64,000 nucleotides of DNA from Aquincola tertiaricarbonis (GTDB lineage Bacteria > Pseudomonadota > Gammaproteobacteria > Burkholderiales > Burkholderiaceae_C), in the NCBI RefSeq assembly GCF_000969605.1, contig NZ_JZUE01000011.1:165362-229361 (forward strand). Reading direction: 5' to 3'. Shown here in pieces: positions 52,301 through 62,604 of the stretch; the stretch's first letter is position 1; every line of letters begins with the position of its first letter. The position numbers and the translations under genes are program-made. Under the pieces are notes generated by a model that was not told the origin of the DNA, made no database searches, and saw only the letters and a program-made list of their open reading frames with translations.

Positions 52301-55300
52301 CCGAAGCGTGCATCGCTGACGTGCGCCGACGAGAACAGCCGGTCGGTTCGCTCGGTGGGCACGCCGTCCACCACCGGCATGCCCAGCGTGCTGCGGCCGG
52401 TGCCTTCGATGGTGATGCCGGCCTCCAGCGCGCGGTCGAGCGTGAAGCCGGGATCGGTGATGCGGCCCAGGCCCGCCACCCGCACCGACAGGTCATGCAC
52501 CTCGGCCGAGCGCGCACCCAGGCTGCGCCGCCATTGCGCGAACAGCGCCATCTCGTCGTGCAGCGCGGCCTGCAGCCGCTCGCGTTCGCGGCCTTCGGCG
52601 GCGCCCGCCAGCTCGGTTTCGGTCTGCTCGATCAGCGCGACGAAGCCGAGGAAGGTGGCCAGCGTGGCCTCCACCTCGGCGATGTGGGCGCGCTCGCTGG
52701 CGCTGCGCCACTCCTCGGGTTTTTCCAGCAGGCCGGCCAGCTCGGCCCGCAGCGTGGCCTCGGTCATGTCGACCTGCAGGCCGTCGATGCGGGCGAGCAC
52801 GGCTTGCGCATCGATGCGGCCAGCTCGGGGGTCCACCGCCAGGTCGAAGCCTTCCAGCTGCACGCCGGCCACGGTGGCTTCGCTGGCGCTGTCGCGCAGG
52901 CCGCTGGCCTGCAGCGTGGCACCCGACAGGCCAAAGCCGGCGAGCCGCTGCTGCAGCGGCTCGGGCGTGGCCTGCGGGTCGGTGGCCGCGGCCGGAGCCA
53001 GCAGGCCGCTGTCCAGCGTGACGCCGGCGCGCACGCCGGTGCCGTGCAGTTCGTCCACCGACAGCGTGCCGGCACGCAGCGCGACGCCGCCTTCGATCGG
53101 CCGGCCTGCGTCGTCGGTCGGCCGCAGCGCCGCCAGCCGCTCGGCCGCCAGGCCGAGGCGCCGGCCGCCATCGGCCAGCGTCAGCGTGGCGCCTTCGGCA
53201 TGCAGGTGGTGGGCGGACAGCGCCTCGTGCGCGGTCAGCGCCTGGTGCAGCGCCATCAGCTCGGCCCGCTCGGTCTCGTTCAGGTAGCTGATGCCGATGG
53301 CGGCCAGCCGGTGGTAGTTGATGGCATCAAGCAATCGGCGGCCGCTGTCCTCGAAGGCGATGCGGGCGGCGCGGTCCCAGCGGCGGGCGACCCAGCGGGC
53401 GCGGGCGTCTTCATGCGCGCGCTCGGCTTCTTCCACCGTGGGCACGCTGCCGGCCACGCGCAGGCCGTGCAGGTCCAGCGTGCCGAGGTCGAGCGACAGC
53501 TCGGCGGTGTCGGGCTCGTCGTCCGCACGCCCGCCGCGTAGCACCGGCGGCCGGTAGGCCTCGCCGCGCAGCAGGCGCGGCAGGGTGTCCGACGAGGTGA
53601 GCGCACCCAGCAGCGCGGTGGCGCTGCTGCCGCTGCCGTGCACGTTGCGCAGCTCGACGGCGTCCAGGCTCACCGCGCCCTGCAGGCCGCTCAAGTGCAG
53701 CCGGCCCAGGTCGAGCACCGTGCCGCCGTGGTCGAAGCGCCGCAGCAGTGCTTCGTCGGCCTGCAGTGCTTCCTGCTCGGCCGCGGGCAGGCGGCCATCG
53801 GTGGCCTGGCGGCGGCGGGCCTCGGCCACGCGGGCTTCGGCGGCTTCGATCTGGTCGGCCAGCGCCTGCACCGCGGCGCGCTGGTGCTGCAGCCGGGTGA
53901 CCTGCCCGGCCAGGGCTTGGCGTTGCTCGTCGGTGGCGTCGGCCGGCAGGGCCTGCAGCGCGGCCTGGGCTGCGGGCAGCCGTTCGTCGATCACCGCGGC
54001 GCTGCGGCGCAGCGCGGCCAGGTAGCCGGCGCGGTCACCGGCGATGTCCAGCGACAGGTTGTCCAGGCTCAGCCGCTCGGCATGCACACCGCCGCTGGTG
54101 GTCAGCCCTTCGATGGCGAAGCTGCCGATGGTGACCTGCAGCGCGGTGGCCGCAGCCGGCTCCAGCAGGCCGCTCGACATGTCGGTGCTGGCCGGGCCCA
54201 CCAGCCGCAGCAGGTTGGGCAGCAGGATCACCGACCAGAAGTCGTAGCCCTCGCGCGGCGGCGCCTGCCGCTGGGCGATCGCGTCTTCGCCCAGGCGTGC
54301 GTCCAGCATGGTGACGGTGGCCGTGTTGACGGCGACCATGCTGTCCTCGAACACCAGCATCACGTCCTGCAGCACCAGCGAATCCATGTGCAGCGACAGC
54401 GATGCCGGCGGCCGGCCCACGTCGGTCGGGTAGGCCATGTGCAGCCGCAGCCCGCCCACGCGGCCCGCGCCGGCCTGGAACAGCAGGCTGCCCACCGGGT
54501 AACGGATGGCGGCGATGGCCAGGTCGGTCGCGTTCATCTCCAGCACGCCCTGGGCGGTGTCCCAGGCCACGTGGTCGATGAAGTTCACGCCCTGCTGCGC
54601 GGCCTGGGCGGCGCGGCCTTCCTCGCCCAGCGATTCGAAGTCCGCGAAGCGGATGCCCATGAAGCTGCCGCCGAAGATCTGCTGGAAGGCCACCGCATCC
54701 AGCCCCTCGCCGCCGATGGAGCGGCTGAGCACCGCCATGTCGCGGCTGGACGCCATGAAACCCGCGGCCTGCACCGCATAGCGGTTGACGTAGTAGAACG
54801 GGCCTTCGTCGTACCAGGGCACGCCTTCCAGCAGCTCGGGGTCGTACTGCCGCCGGTGCTCGGGGTGGTAGAGGCGGAAGGGCTCGACGATGCGCTGCAC
54901 GAAGTCGGGCGCCAGGTAGTCGGCCGGGCGCGCGGTGTGCTGCAGCTCGGATTGCTGGAACACGAATTCATGCTGCCGCGCCGCGATGGCCATGCGCACC
55001 AGGCCGGCCAGCCGCCCCATCTGCGCCGGCTGCCACAGCGCGGGGTCGAGCAGCTGCCGCTGGATGGAGGCCAGGTCGCTGCCGCCTGCGCCGCCGCCAT
55101 AGAAGTTGGCGCGCGACGATTCGCGCTGGCTCACGCTCAGGTTGTCGTTGATGGCGGCACCCAGGTCGGCCAGCAGGCGTTCACGCATCGCGCCCGGCAG
55201 CACGCCGATGAGCTGCATCGCCAGCCAGGCTTCTTCGTCGTTCACGATGTCGAGGAACCAGCTTTGCGTGGCCAGCTCCCGCGCGAAGCTGGCGTTGCGC

Positions 55301-56700
55301 CAGGGGTCGCGGTGGCCCAGCAACCGCAGCAGCACCGCCAGCCGGTGTTCACCCGCCACCCGCTGCGCGCCGCCGCCGCCGTACAGCCGGGCGACCGGAA
55401 AGCCCTGCAGCCAGGGCTCGAACAGGTCCTGCGCACGCTCGCCGTCGTTCTGCAGGCGCTGGGCCACGGCGCGCAACTTTTCGGGCTCGCGCATCCAGGG
55501 CGCCAGCCGGTCGAGCAGCAGCAGGCGCTCGGTGTCGCTGGGGCCGCGGCGCAGGCTGTCGCGCACTTCGACATACGCCTCGCGCAGGGCTTCGTCGCCG
55601 TCGAAGGCCTGCGTGGCGGCCTCGGCTTCGGCGGCGTCGCGCTGCAGGCGCTCGTTGGCGCGGCGGATGGCGGCGGCTTCGTCGAACTGCGCCGGGCCCA
55701 GGGCTTCCAGGCGGTCCAGCGCCTCGCGCCGGGCCGGTTCTTCGCGCAGCGCGGCCCAGGTGGCGGGGCTCAGCTGCTCGCGCACGCGCAGCAGCGCGAA
55801 GTGCTCGTCCGGGCCCAGGTGGTGGAAGTCCATGCCGCCGAAGATGTCGGCGTCGGCCCGGGCCAGCAGGTCGGCGTCCAGCACGCTGTAGAAGGCCAGC
55901 ACCTGCGGCCGGTAGCGGGCGCGGTGGCCGTCCGACAGCTCGGCCAGCAGCTTCTCGCGGTCGGCGCGGGTGATGGCCGTGGCTTCGTCGTCGGCCGCAG
56001 GCTGCCCGGCCATCAGCGCCCGCACGGTGACGAATTCGAGCGACTGCAGGATGACGAGGATCTGCTCGACCATGCCATCGGTCACCCACAGGAAGCCCAG
56101 CCAGCCGCGCAGCAGCCGCTTGATGCGGGCCACATCGCGGGTATGGCGCTGTCGCACCGCGGCATCGAAGCCGGTGTCGGCCGCGGCCCGCGCATCGGGC
56201 AGCAGCAGGCGTGGCCGGGGCAGCTGGCGCAGCGCGGCGGCGGCCAGGCCGATGTCGTGGGCTTCCAGCTCGGCAGCGGCACGGCCGGCCATCACGCCGC
56301 CGGGCAGCAGCCGCAGGCCGCGGCGCTGCGCCACATGGGCCAGCTCATGCGCCAGCAGGTAGCGGCCCCGCGCGGTGCCGGCATCGAAGTCGCGCGGATG
56401 CAGCCACACGCGGCGGCCCTCGGTGAGGGCGGCGGCGCCGGGCAGCGCGGCAAGGCGGCGGGCATCGACCTGCACGGTGACGCCGGCCAGGCCGAGGTCG
56501 GCCTGCAGGCGGCGCAGCAGCGTGGGCGGCAAGGGCTCAGCCGCCGGTACGCCACCGCCACGCGCCGGCTGCAGCAGCGGCGTGCGGTGCGGGCTGGCCG
56601 GTGACGGCGCACGGCGGGTGCCGACAGCGGCCGCACGGTCGCGGTCACGACCAGCACGGGCCTGAGGCGCCGGCCGGGCGGGCTGCAGCAAGGCACTCAT
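49387..56700 (-). CDS. Giant DUF4157 protein (2437 residues) of the eCIS operon
   Basis: The low-complexity N-terminus (1-55) is followed by DUF4157 (about 60-135) with H118-E-L-A-H122. A helical domain runs from about 150 to 560. From about 640 to the end there are layered amphipathic beta-strand repeats with recurrent L-x-L-x-G-L and V-x-L-x-x-V patterns, vaguely like AsmA/TamB bridges. Two charged coiled-coil inserts interrupt these (around 850-925 and 1400-1490). No nuclease, kinase or pore-forming motif is seen. The position after the ATPase and before the DUF4157-OmpA gene suggests cargo, a tape-measure-like part or a scaffold. No separate tape-measure gene was found in the window. Both ends overlap neighbours by ATGA. 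Confidence 0.8.
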   Translation of the reverse strand: MSALLQPARPAPQARAGRDRDRAAAVGTRRAPSPASPHRTPLLQPARGGGVPAAEPLPPTLLRRLQADLGLAGVTVQVDARRLAALPGAAALTEGRRVWLHPRDFDAGTARGRYLLAHELAHVAQRRGLRLLPGGVMAGRAAAELEAHDIGLAAAALRQLPRPRLLLPDARAAADTGFDAAVRQRHTRDVARIKRLLRGWLGFLWVTDGMVEQILVILQSLEFVTVRALMAGQPAADDEATAITRADREKLLAELSDGHRARYRPQVLAFYSVLDADLLARADADIFGGMDFHHLGPDEHFALLRVREQLSPATWAALREEPARREALDRLEALGPAQFDEAAAIRRANERLQRDAAEAEAATQAFDGDEALREAYVEVRDSLRRGPSDTERLLLLDRLAPWMREPEKLRAVAQRLQNDGERAQDLFEPWLQGFPVARLYGGGGAQRVAGEHRLAVLLRLLGHRDPWRNASFARELATQSWFLDIVNDEEAWLAMQLIGVLPGAMRERLLADLGAAINDNLSVSQRESSRANFYGGGAGGSDLASIQRQLLDPALWQPAQMGRLAGLVRMAIAARQHEFVFQQSELQHTARPADYLAPDFVQRIVEPFRLYHPEHRRQYDPELLEGVPWYDEGPFYYVNRYAVQAAGFMASSRDMAVLSRSIGGEGLDAVAFQQIFGGSFMGIRFADFESLGEEGRAAQAAQQGVNFIDHVAWDTAQGVLEMNATDLAIAAIRYPVGSLLFQAGAGRVGGLRLHMAYPTDVGRPPASLSLHMDSLVLQDVMLVFEDSMVAVNTATVTMLDARLGEDAIAQRQAPPREGYDFWSVILLPNLLRLVGPASTDMSSGLLEPAAATALQVTIGSFAIEGLTTSGGVHAERLSLDNLSLDIAGDRAGYLAALRRSAAVIDERLPAAQAALQALPADATDEQRQALAGQVTRLQHQRAAVQALADQIEAAEARVAEARRRQATDGRLPAAEQEALQADEALLRRFDHGGTVLDLGRLHLSGLQGAVSLDAVELRNVHGSGSSATALLGALTSSDTLPRLLRGEAYRPPVLRGGRADDEPDTAELSLDLGTLDLHGLRVAGSVPTVEEAERAHEDARARWVARRWDRAARIAFEDSGRRLLDAINYHRLAAIGISYLNETERAELMALHQALTAHEALSAHHLHAEGATLTLADGGRRLGLAAERLAALRPTDDAGRPIEGGVALRAGTLSVDELHGTGVRAGVTLDSGLLAPAAATDPQATPEPLQQRLAGFGLSGATLQASGLRDSASEATVAGVQLEGFDLAVDPRAGRIDAQAVLARIDGLQVDMTEATLRAELAGLLEKPEEWRSASERAHIAEVEATLATFLGFVALIEQTETELAGAAEGRERERLQAALHDEMALFAQWRRSLGARSAEVHDLSVRVAGLGRITDPGFTLDRALEAGITIEGTGRSTLGMPVVDGVPTERTDRLFSSAHVSDARFGPASATQVDAGEASGRVSWSHRRIQLQAVALQRLALADLFVQAAGHQLWSHGSSVIEGVQVDGSLQFEPEGPGGPAGTEYRLAHVSLGSLSIDAIRGDHLGYWHPTLQAIAEVESGVIGGVWASGLEVDLPAEGAMSLHGAAGIGTLTDLAVTGYVEDALQFGRGRLNGSALSVTFLGSEGERIDIGSLSLDQGEVRTADGHVRIAARELAGRIEHQGSEWRLQGVTLQALTVQRLTWQAGARSFTMEAPGTLHGIRVDAVVDTARPADLQLRITRLHVDRLEAAHFRYVDPPLTVEMQTLAPWPGARAGAEAFARPPVEAADIEVRDLQWSQRGGGLAGIEGGSIGARNVHAALQALQADLDLGALLDAGSLQVGFRRDGVDLSAEAVSAELSGTFAAGISGHVTVSDAATGPIRLYDDRVELPALSLPWIDIEALAFDSANYRLALPEAGGQATLMGSTASVTIHRAPPGSTPSVSRVVIHELQVPQLNANGLTFVIKHLNVMGSARNVTLTVPPTLATQVSGLRVGAREPGGEGFVITPRVKADGETEFLTEGGLGIGGIDAAQLGIEVQNLLTARTDARVESLRLGLLSAGGLELDIEHVDLSQLVLDAAAHHIELTGVPPHLPAGTLPGLALEGAHYDSATGSASLRSASVSGLVYRNSELGLTVELASARLPAGFHMARGAPITLPEVAIDDAWFRLDDLGALLAGSGEAEPDMSTEPFDLGFLDALDGTITMVVAIEWWDDLEEVTLHIRHGVVNLDELEDQTGWNDLVVDFDVEDRHLVLNIDWGNVVPSWPALVPQFNAQAQRWTDLSDEELRLADDDQARLSTLIGKREASTTPSTTDPADWVQLQNIHADLQMLPTAVTLPGTGGGRLLLGGPGGPNAIDGIRVRGNVPSRLTIEVDRINAATDPAAPLRLAGQRIGVESLVIEQIHDSTLDFSGFTPGALEGRIGAARATGITVEAETP

Positions 56701-56950
56701 GACGCGTCCCCGCCGGCCAGCGACTGCAGCAGCGCCCGCGCCGCGTCGCGGCCGATGTCCGCCGGCGTGGCGCTGCGGCCGGGGCGGCCGGGCACGGTCA
56801 GCCGGCGCTGGTCGCTGGCGCTGCCGTCAACCGGCGCGCCGGCCTGCGCGGCCTCGGCCTGCAGCGTGCGCACGAAGGCCGCGCGCACCTGCGCCGCATC
56901 GGCGGCGCTGAAGCCGGTGAGCACCAGCCGCTCGATGTGGATCTGCCGCA

Positions 56951-56951
<1 letters not shown>
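56697..56951 (-). CDS. Small conserved-looking eCIS operon protein
   Basis: 84 residues. It begins M-R-Q-I-H-I-E-R-L-V-L-T-G-F, a strand pair followed by an amphipathic helix (A-A-D-A-A-Q-V-R-A-A-F), and ends with D-A-A-R-A-L-L-Q-S-L-A-G-G. Short genes of this shape often sit beside DUF4157 genes in these loci (recalled, unverified). It is coupled at both ends (TGATG with the ATPase, ATGA with the giant protein), so it may be the giant protein's chaperone or adaptor. Confidence 0.65.
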
Positions 56952-58960
<2,009 letters not shown>

Positions 58961-58978
58961 GGCGGCGGCGCGGCGCGT

Positions 58979-60289
58979 TCAGATGTCGACCACCGGGCCG
59001 CTGAAGCGGCCGGTGCCGGGGTCGGTGGCCAGCAGGCTGTCGGCGCCGTCCACCTGCGCCCGCAGCAGGTAGCGGCCGGTGGGCACGCGCCGCAGCGGCA
59101 GCTCGATCAGCAGCGCATCGGCCTGGCTGGCCGGCAGGCCGTTGCCGGCCGGGGCGCGCAGCCGCAGCGCCGCGCCGCCACCGGCCGGTGCGTCCAACTC
59201 GTTCAGCAGCGCCTGCACCTGCTGGTGGCGCGCCACCGGGGTGGTGAACTGCAGCGCCAGCGTGCCGCTGTGCAGCGTGCGGCCGTCGACCAGCTCCACG
59301 TCGGTGATGGTGGCGGTGGCCGACACCCGCGGCCGCAGCAGCACCGGCAGCAGGTTGGATTCGGCCGCCGCATGCAGCACCGGCGGGTCGCCCAGCGGCC
59401 GGCGGTGGATCACGCGCGCGCCGCTGGGGCCGGGGTACAGGCCGGCGGGCAGCGGCTCGGGCAGCACCAGGGTCAAGGCGTCGTCGGTGGTGGCGGTGAC
59501 CAGCGCCGTCACGTCGATGCCGGCCAGCTCCACCTGCAGCGCATCGGCGGCCAGCCGCTGGCCCTGCAGCCGCAGCGTGCTGCCGGGCAGCAGCGGCGCG
59601 GCCGCATCGCCGTCGGCCTGCGCCTGCAGCAGCAGCGGCACGCTGGCCGGCAGCGCCGCGCCGACGCGCCGGGCCACCGGCAGCGCACCGCGCGGCGTGC
59701 TGCGGCTGTCGATGATCACGGTGGTGACCAGGTAGGGCACGGTGGTGCGGTAGCGCGCCTGCATCGCCGACCACAGCCGCGAGACGTCTTCCGCCGAGAT
59801 GCTGGAAGGCACGATGCGCAGCCGCTCGATCTGCTCGGCGATGCCCGATTGCGCCAGCGCCGCCGGAAAGCCGGTGGGCGGCGCGGCCGGCGACAGCGCC
59901 CGCTCGATGGCCGCGCGCGTGGGCACCGGCTCCTCATGGAAGGCCAGCATCGCCTCGCCCAGCAGGATCTCGCTGGCCAGCGGCGTGGCGCCGAACACGG
60001 TGACCAGGTAGTGCAGGTCCAGCACCAGCGGCGGCGCCTCGGTGCGCCGGCCGCCGCCGTCGCGCGAGGGCAGTGCCGCATTGGCCCAGCCGGCATTGCG
60101 CGTGACCTGGTGCAGGAAGACGTTGACCTGGTTGGGATCGGCCGCGCCGCTCAGGTCGATGCGGTCGGGCGGCAGCGCACTGACGTTGACCTGCCCCAGT
60201 GCCGAGGCCACCGGCTCGCCGGCGAAGCGCGCGGCCAGCATGTCGGTGAGCACGGCGGTGACGGCGCCGAGGGCCAGGCTGGTGCTCAT
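58979..60289 (-). CDS. DUF4255/Pvc16-family cap (tail terminator) protein
   Basis: 436 residues. The N-terminal DUF4255 domain (about 1-190) has V-N-V-F-L-H-Q-V-T-R-N-A-G-W, L-D-L-H-Y-L-V-T-V-F-G and the L-L-G-E-A-M-L-A-F-H loop. It corresponds to Afp16/Pvc16, which ends the tube and sheath. The C-terminal 240 residues form two Ig/IPT-like beta domains (L-P-G-S-T-L-R-L-Q-G-Q-R-L, E-L-V-D-G-R-T-L-H-S-G-T-L), longer than Afp16, perhaps an exterior decoration. Confidence 0.86.
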   Translation of the reverse strand: MSTSLALGAVTAVLTDMLAARFAGEPVASALGQVNVSALPPDRIDLSGAADPNQVNVFLHQVTRNAGWANAALPSRDGGGRRTEAPPLVLDLHYLVTVFGATPLASEILLGEAMLAFHEEPVPTRAAIERALSPAAPPTGFPAALAQSGIAEQIERLRIVPSSISAEDVSRLWSAMQARYRTTVPYLVTTVIIDSRSTPRGALPVARRVGAALPASVPLLLQAQADGDAAAPLLPGSTLRLQGQRLAADALQVELAGIDVTALVTATTDDALTLVLPEPLPAGLYPGPSGARVIHRRPLGDPPVLHAAAESNLLPVLLRPRVSATATITDVELVDGRTLHSGTLALQFTTPVARHQQVQALLNELDAPAGGGAALRLRAPAGNGLPASQADALLIELPLRRVPTGRYLLRAQVDGADSLLATDPGTGRFSGPVVDI

Positions 60290-60307
60290 GGCGTGTCCAT
60301 GGGGGTG

Positions 60308-61234
60308 TCAACGCCGGCCGCGGCCGGCCAGGTAGTCGGCCAGGCCCAGCGGCACCACGGCGGGCGCGGCGACCGGCGCGCCTGCCGGTGGCAGCGGCTG
60401 CGGTGGCCGGGTGGCGGGCAGCGCGCGGATCTCCACGCTGCCGATGTGCACCTGCACCGCGGGTGCGGCGGGCGCCGCTGCGGCGGTACCGGGTCCGGCG
60501 GCCCTGCCTGGGGCCGGCCGGGGCAGTGCCGCGCCCGGCACTGCACGCGGCGGCGGCCGCACCCAGGGTGCGTCGGACCGCGCGCGCTGCGCCGCAGGCT
60601 GCGGTTGCACCCTGCGGCCCGCAGCGGGCTCGGGGGGTGGCAGGTCCGCCGGCGTGGCCGGTGTCTGCTGGGCCGTGGGCAGCATCGGATGCGGCGCCGG
60701 GCCCGCCGGTGACCGATCGGCAGGCCCCGGTGCGGCCGCATCCGGTGGATGGTCCGCTTGCCTGGACAAGTCCACGGCAGCCGTGGGTTGCGCCGAGGGC
60801 TTGCGCTGCGGCGCCGTTACGCCGTGCCCGGCCTCCCGCGCATCGGTGGCCCAGCTCTGGCGCGGCTGCGGCACGGCATCCGGCGCTTGCGGCGCTGCCT
60901 GGCTGCGCCTCCCGGCATCGGCCGAGCTGGCCTGCCCGCGCTGCGCCGGTGCCTGCGGCGCAGGTGCCGGCCGGGCAGCCGCAGGGCGAAAGGGCGGGTC
61001 GACCCCCGCTGGCTGGCGGTGCCCCGGGAAGCCTGGCGTCGCGGCCGTCGCCGCGGCTGCTGGCGGTGCGCCGAGGGGCGCCTGGCCCAGGGGCATGCCG
61101 GGCCCGGCGGCCTCTCCCGGCGGATCGGCCGGCGGCCCGGCTTCCTCCCGCTCGAAGCGATGGGCTGGCCGCCGGGTGACCACCGGCAGCCGTCCCGCGG
61201 CGCGCAGCAGCATGTGGGCCAGGATGTTCGCCAT
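60308..61234 (-). CDS. Pro/Ala-rich linker protein with conserved-looking ends
   Basis: 308 residues. A short ordered start (M-A-N-I-L-A-H-M-L-L-R-A-A-G, then R-P-A-H-R-F-E) and a short ordered end (V-Q-V-H-I-G-S-V-E-I-R-A-L and L-G-L-A-D-Y-L-A-G-R-G) flank about 220 residues of Pro/Ala/Gln/Arg low complexity. Proteins of this three-part design are seen next to the sheath and cap genes in phage-tail-like loci (recalled), possibly as tethers. The function is unknown. No enzymatic motif is present. Confidence 0.72.
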   Translation of the reverse strand: MANILAHMLLRAAGRLPVVTRRPAHRFEREEAGPPADPPGEAAGPGMPLGQAPLGAPPAAAATAATPGFPGHRQPAGVDPPFRPAAARPAPAPQAPAQRGQASSADAGRRSQAAPQAPDAVPQPRQSWATDAREAGHGVTAPQRKPSAQPTAAVDLSRQADHPPDAAAPGPADRSPAGPAPHPMLPTAQQTPATPADLPPPEPAAGRRVQPQPAAQRARSDAPWVRPPPRAVPGAALPRPAPGRAAGPGTAAAAPAAPAVQVHIGSVEIRALPATRPPQPLPPAGAPVAAPAVVPLGLADYLAGRGRR

Positions 61235-61264
61235 CAGCGTCTCAGGTTCTCAGCTCGCGCCGCC

Positions 61265-62050
61265 TCACAGGCAACCCAGGTAGAAGCGCCGGCGCGCCGC
61301 GGGCAGCGCCAGGATGTCGCGCTCCGACCAGTGGTAGGCCAGGGCCAGCGCATGCACCTCGTGCAGCAGCCGGAGGGCGGCGGCGTCGATGTCGGCCCGC
61401 AGGAAGCGGGCAATGTCCAGCGCCTCGTCCCACTGCATGCCGCAGGCCGGGCATTGCAGCGCCACCTGGGGGTCGGCCAGCGGTGCGGCCTCGGCCAGCG
61501 CCCGGCCGAAGGCATCCGCCAGCCGGCGCGGGTCGTGGTCCGGCTGCAGGCTGCCGGCCAGGCAGCGCAGCAGCAGTGCCTGCACGCCGGCATCGATGGC
61601 TTCGTCGGCCGAGGCGGCCGTGTCGGCCGAGGCCACGCGCAGGGCCTCGCCCACGTCCTGGCTGCTGGGGTGGCGCAGCCGGCAGGGCGGGCCGGGCAGC
61701 TCGCCAAAGGGCAGCTCCAGCGTGCGGCCGATGCCGGCCAGGGCGTCGTCATCGGCGTCTACGTCGTCGGCGCCGGCGAGCAGCGCCTGCACGCTCAAGG
61801 TGTATTCGATGCGCTCGGCGCAGGCCGGGCAGCTGGAGGTGGCCTCCATGCGGTCGCCGAAGGTGGCGCGCCGCCAGCGCAGCAGCTGCGCATCGCGGCG
61901 GTCCACCGGCACCGCGGCCAGCTGGGCCCGGGTGTGGCCGGGATGCAGCGCGCCCAGCAGCTCCAGCGCCAGCTCGTTGGCATCGGCGGCCTGCAGCCGG
62001 TCGGCCAGGGCCACCAGGTCGGCATCGGCCATCGGCCGGATTGCAGTCAT
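61265..62050 (-). CDS. Baseplate/tube-associated protein with two CxxC motifs
   Basis: 261 residues. C-P-A-C (about residue 75) and C-P-A-C-G (about 204) suggest one zinc site bridging two halves. The C-terminus (H-W-S-E-R-D-I-L-A-L-P-A-A-R-R-R-F-Y-L) resembles proteins annotated as T4-gp26-like baseplate components in similar loci. It follows the tube gene by 13 bases. It could equally be a tube chaperone. Confidence 0.68.
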   Translation of the reverse strand: MTAIRPMADADLVALADRLQAADANELALELLGALHPGHTRAQLAAVPVDRRDAQLLRWRRATFGDRMEATSSCPACAERIEYTLSVQALLAGADDVDADDDALAGIGRTLELPFGELPGPPCRLRHPSSQDVGEALRVASADTAASADEAIDAGVQALLLRCLAGSLQPDHDPRRLADAFGRALAEAAPLADPQVALQCPACGMQWDEALDIARFLRADIDAAALRLLHEVHALALAYHWSERDILALPAARRRFYLGCL

Positions 62051-62063
62051 CGCCGCAGCCCCC

Positions 62064-62588
62064 TCACACCGGCTCGTCGAAGCTCTCTTCGGTGGGCTCG
62101 GTCACGCTGTAGTCGCGCTCCCAGCCTTCGTTCTCCAGCTTCAGCGTCTGAATGGCCACCGCATTGGCATTGGCGTCCAGGTCGGGCAGCGGCTGGTATT
62201 CCGAGGGCCAGCAGCGGAACACGTTGTAGGCCAGCACCACCTGGCCGGCCTCGTTGCACACCTCGATGGTGAGGTTCTTGCGGAAGTCCTTCAGCGCGGC
62301 CTCCGCGCCCAGGCCGGCGCCGAAGTTCCACACCTTGTTGGCCCAGCGCTCGAACTCCACGTCGTGCGTGACGCCGCGCTCCAGCGTGATGGCCTCGTAC
62401 TCGGTGCGGCCCGGGCTCTTGCGGCTGGTGCTGGGGTCGCTGCCCTCGCGGTGCTTGACCACCTCGGTGGTGCGCTTGAGGCCGCTGACCTTGCTGATGC
62501 CGGCCACGTAGCGGCCGTCCCACTTCACCCTGAACTTGAAGTTCTTGTAGGGGTCGAAGCGCGTGGCATTGACGCTGAACTGTGCCAT
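62064..62588 (-). CDS. Tail tube protein (T4 gp19-like; Afp1/Pvc1-like)
   Basis: 174 residues, the normal tube length. It has the inner-tube family patterns D-P-Y-K-N-F-K-F-R-V-K-W-D, V-S-G-L-K-R-T-T-E-V-V, T-L-E-R-G-V-T-H-D-V-E-F-E-R-W and P-S-E-Y-Q-P-L-P-D-L-D. Hexameric rings stack to form the hollow tube that carries cargo. AAGGAG precedes the ATG, 16 bases after the sheath stop. Confidence 0.92.
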   Translation of the reverse strand: MAQFSVNATRFDPYKNFKFRVKWDGRYVAGISKVSGLKRTTEVVKHREGSDPSTSRKSPGRTEYEAITLERGVTHDVEFERWANKVWNFGAGLGAEAALKDFRKNLTIEVCNEAGQVVLAYNVFRCWPSEYQPLPDLDANANAVAIQTLKLENEGWERDYSVTEPTEESFDEPV

Positions 62589-62604
62589 GGGGTGCTCCTT
62601 CCGG

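Noticed and set aside
60757..60770. CTTGCCTGGACAAG as a further CTAG-type palindrome
   Set aside because: The centre lacks CTAG, and it lies deep inside the Pro-rich coding sequence. Best explained as chance.
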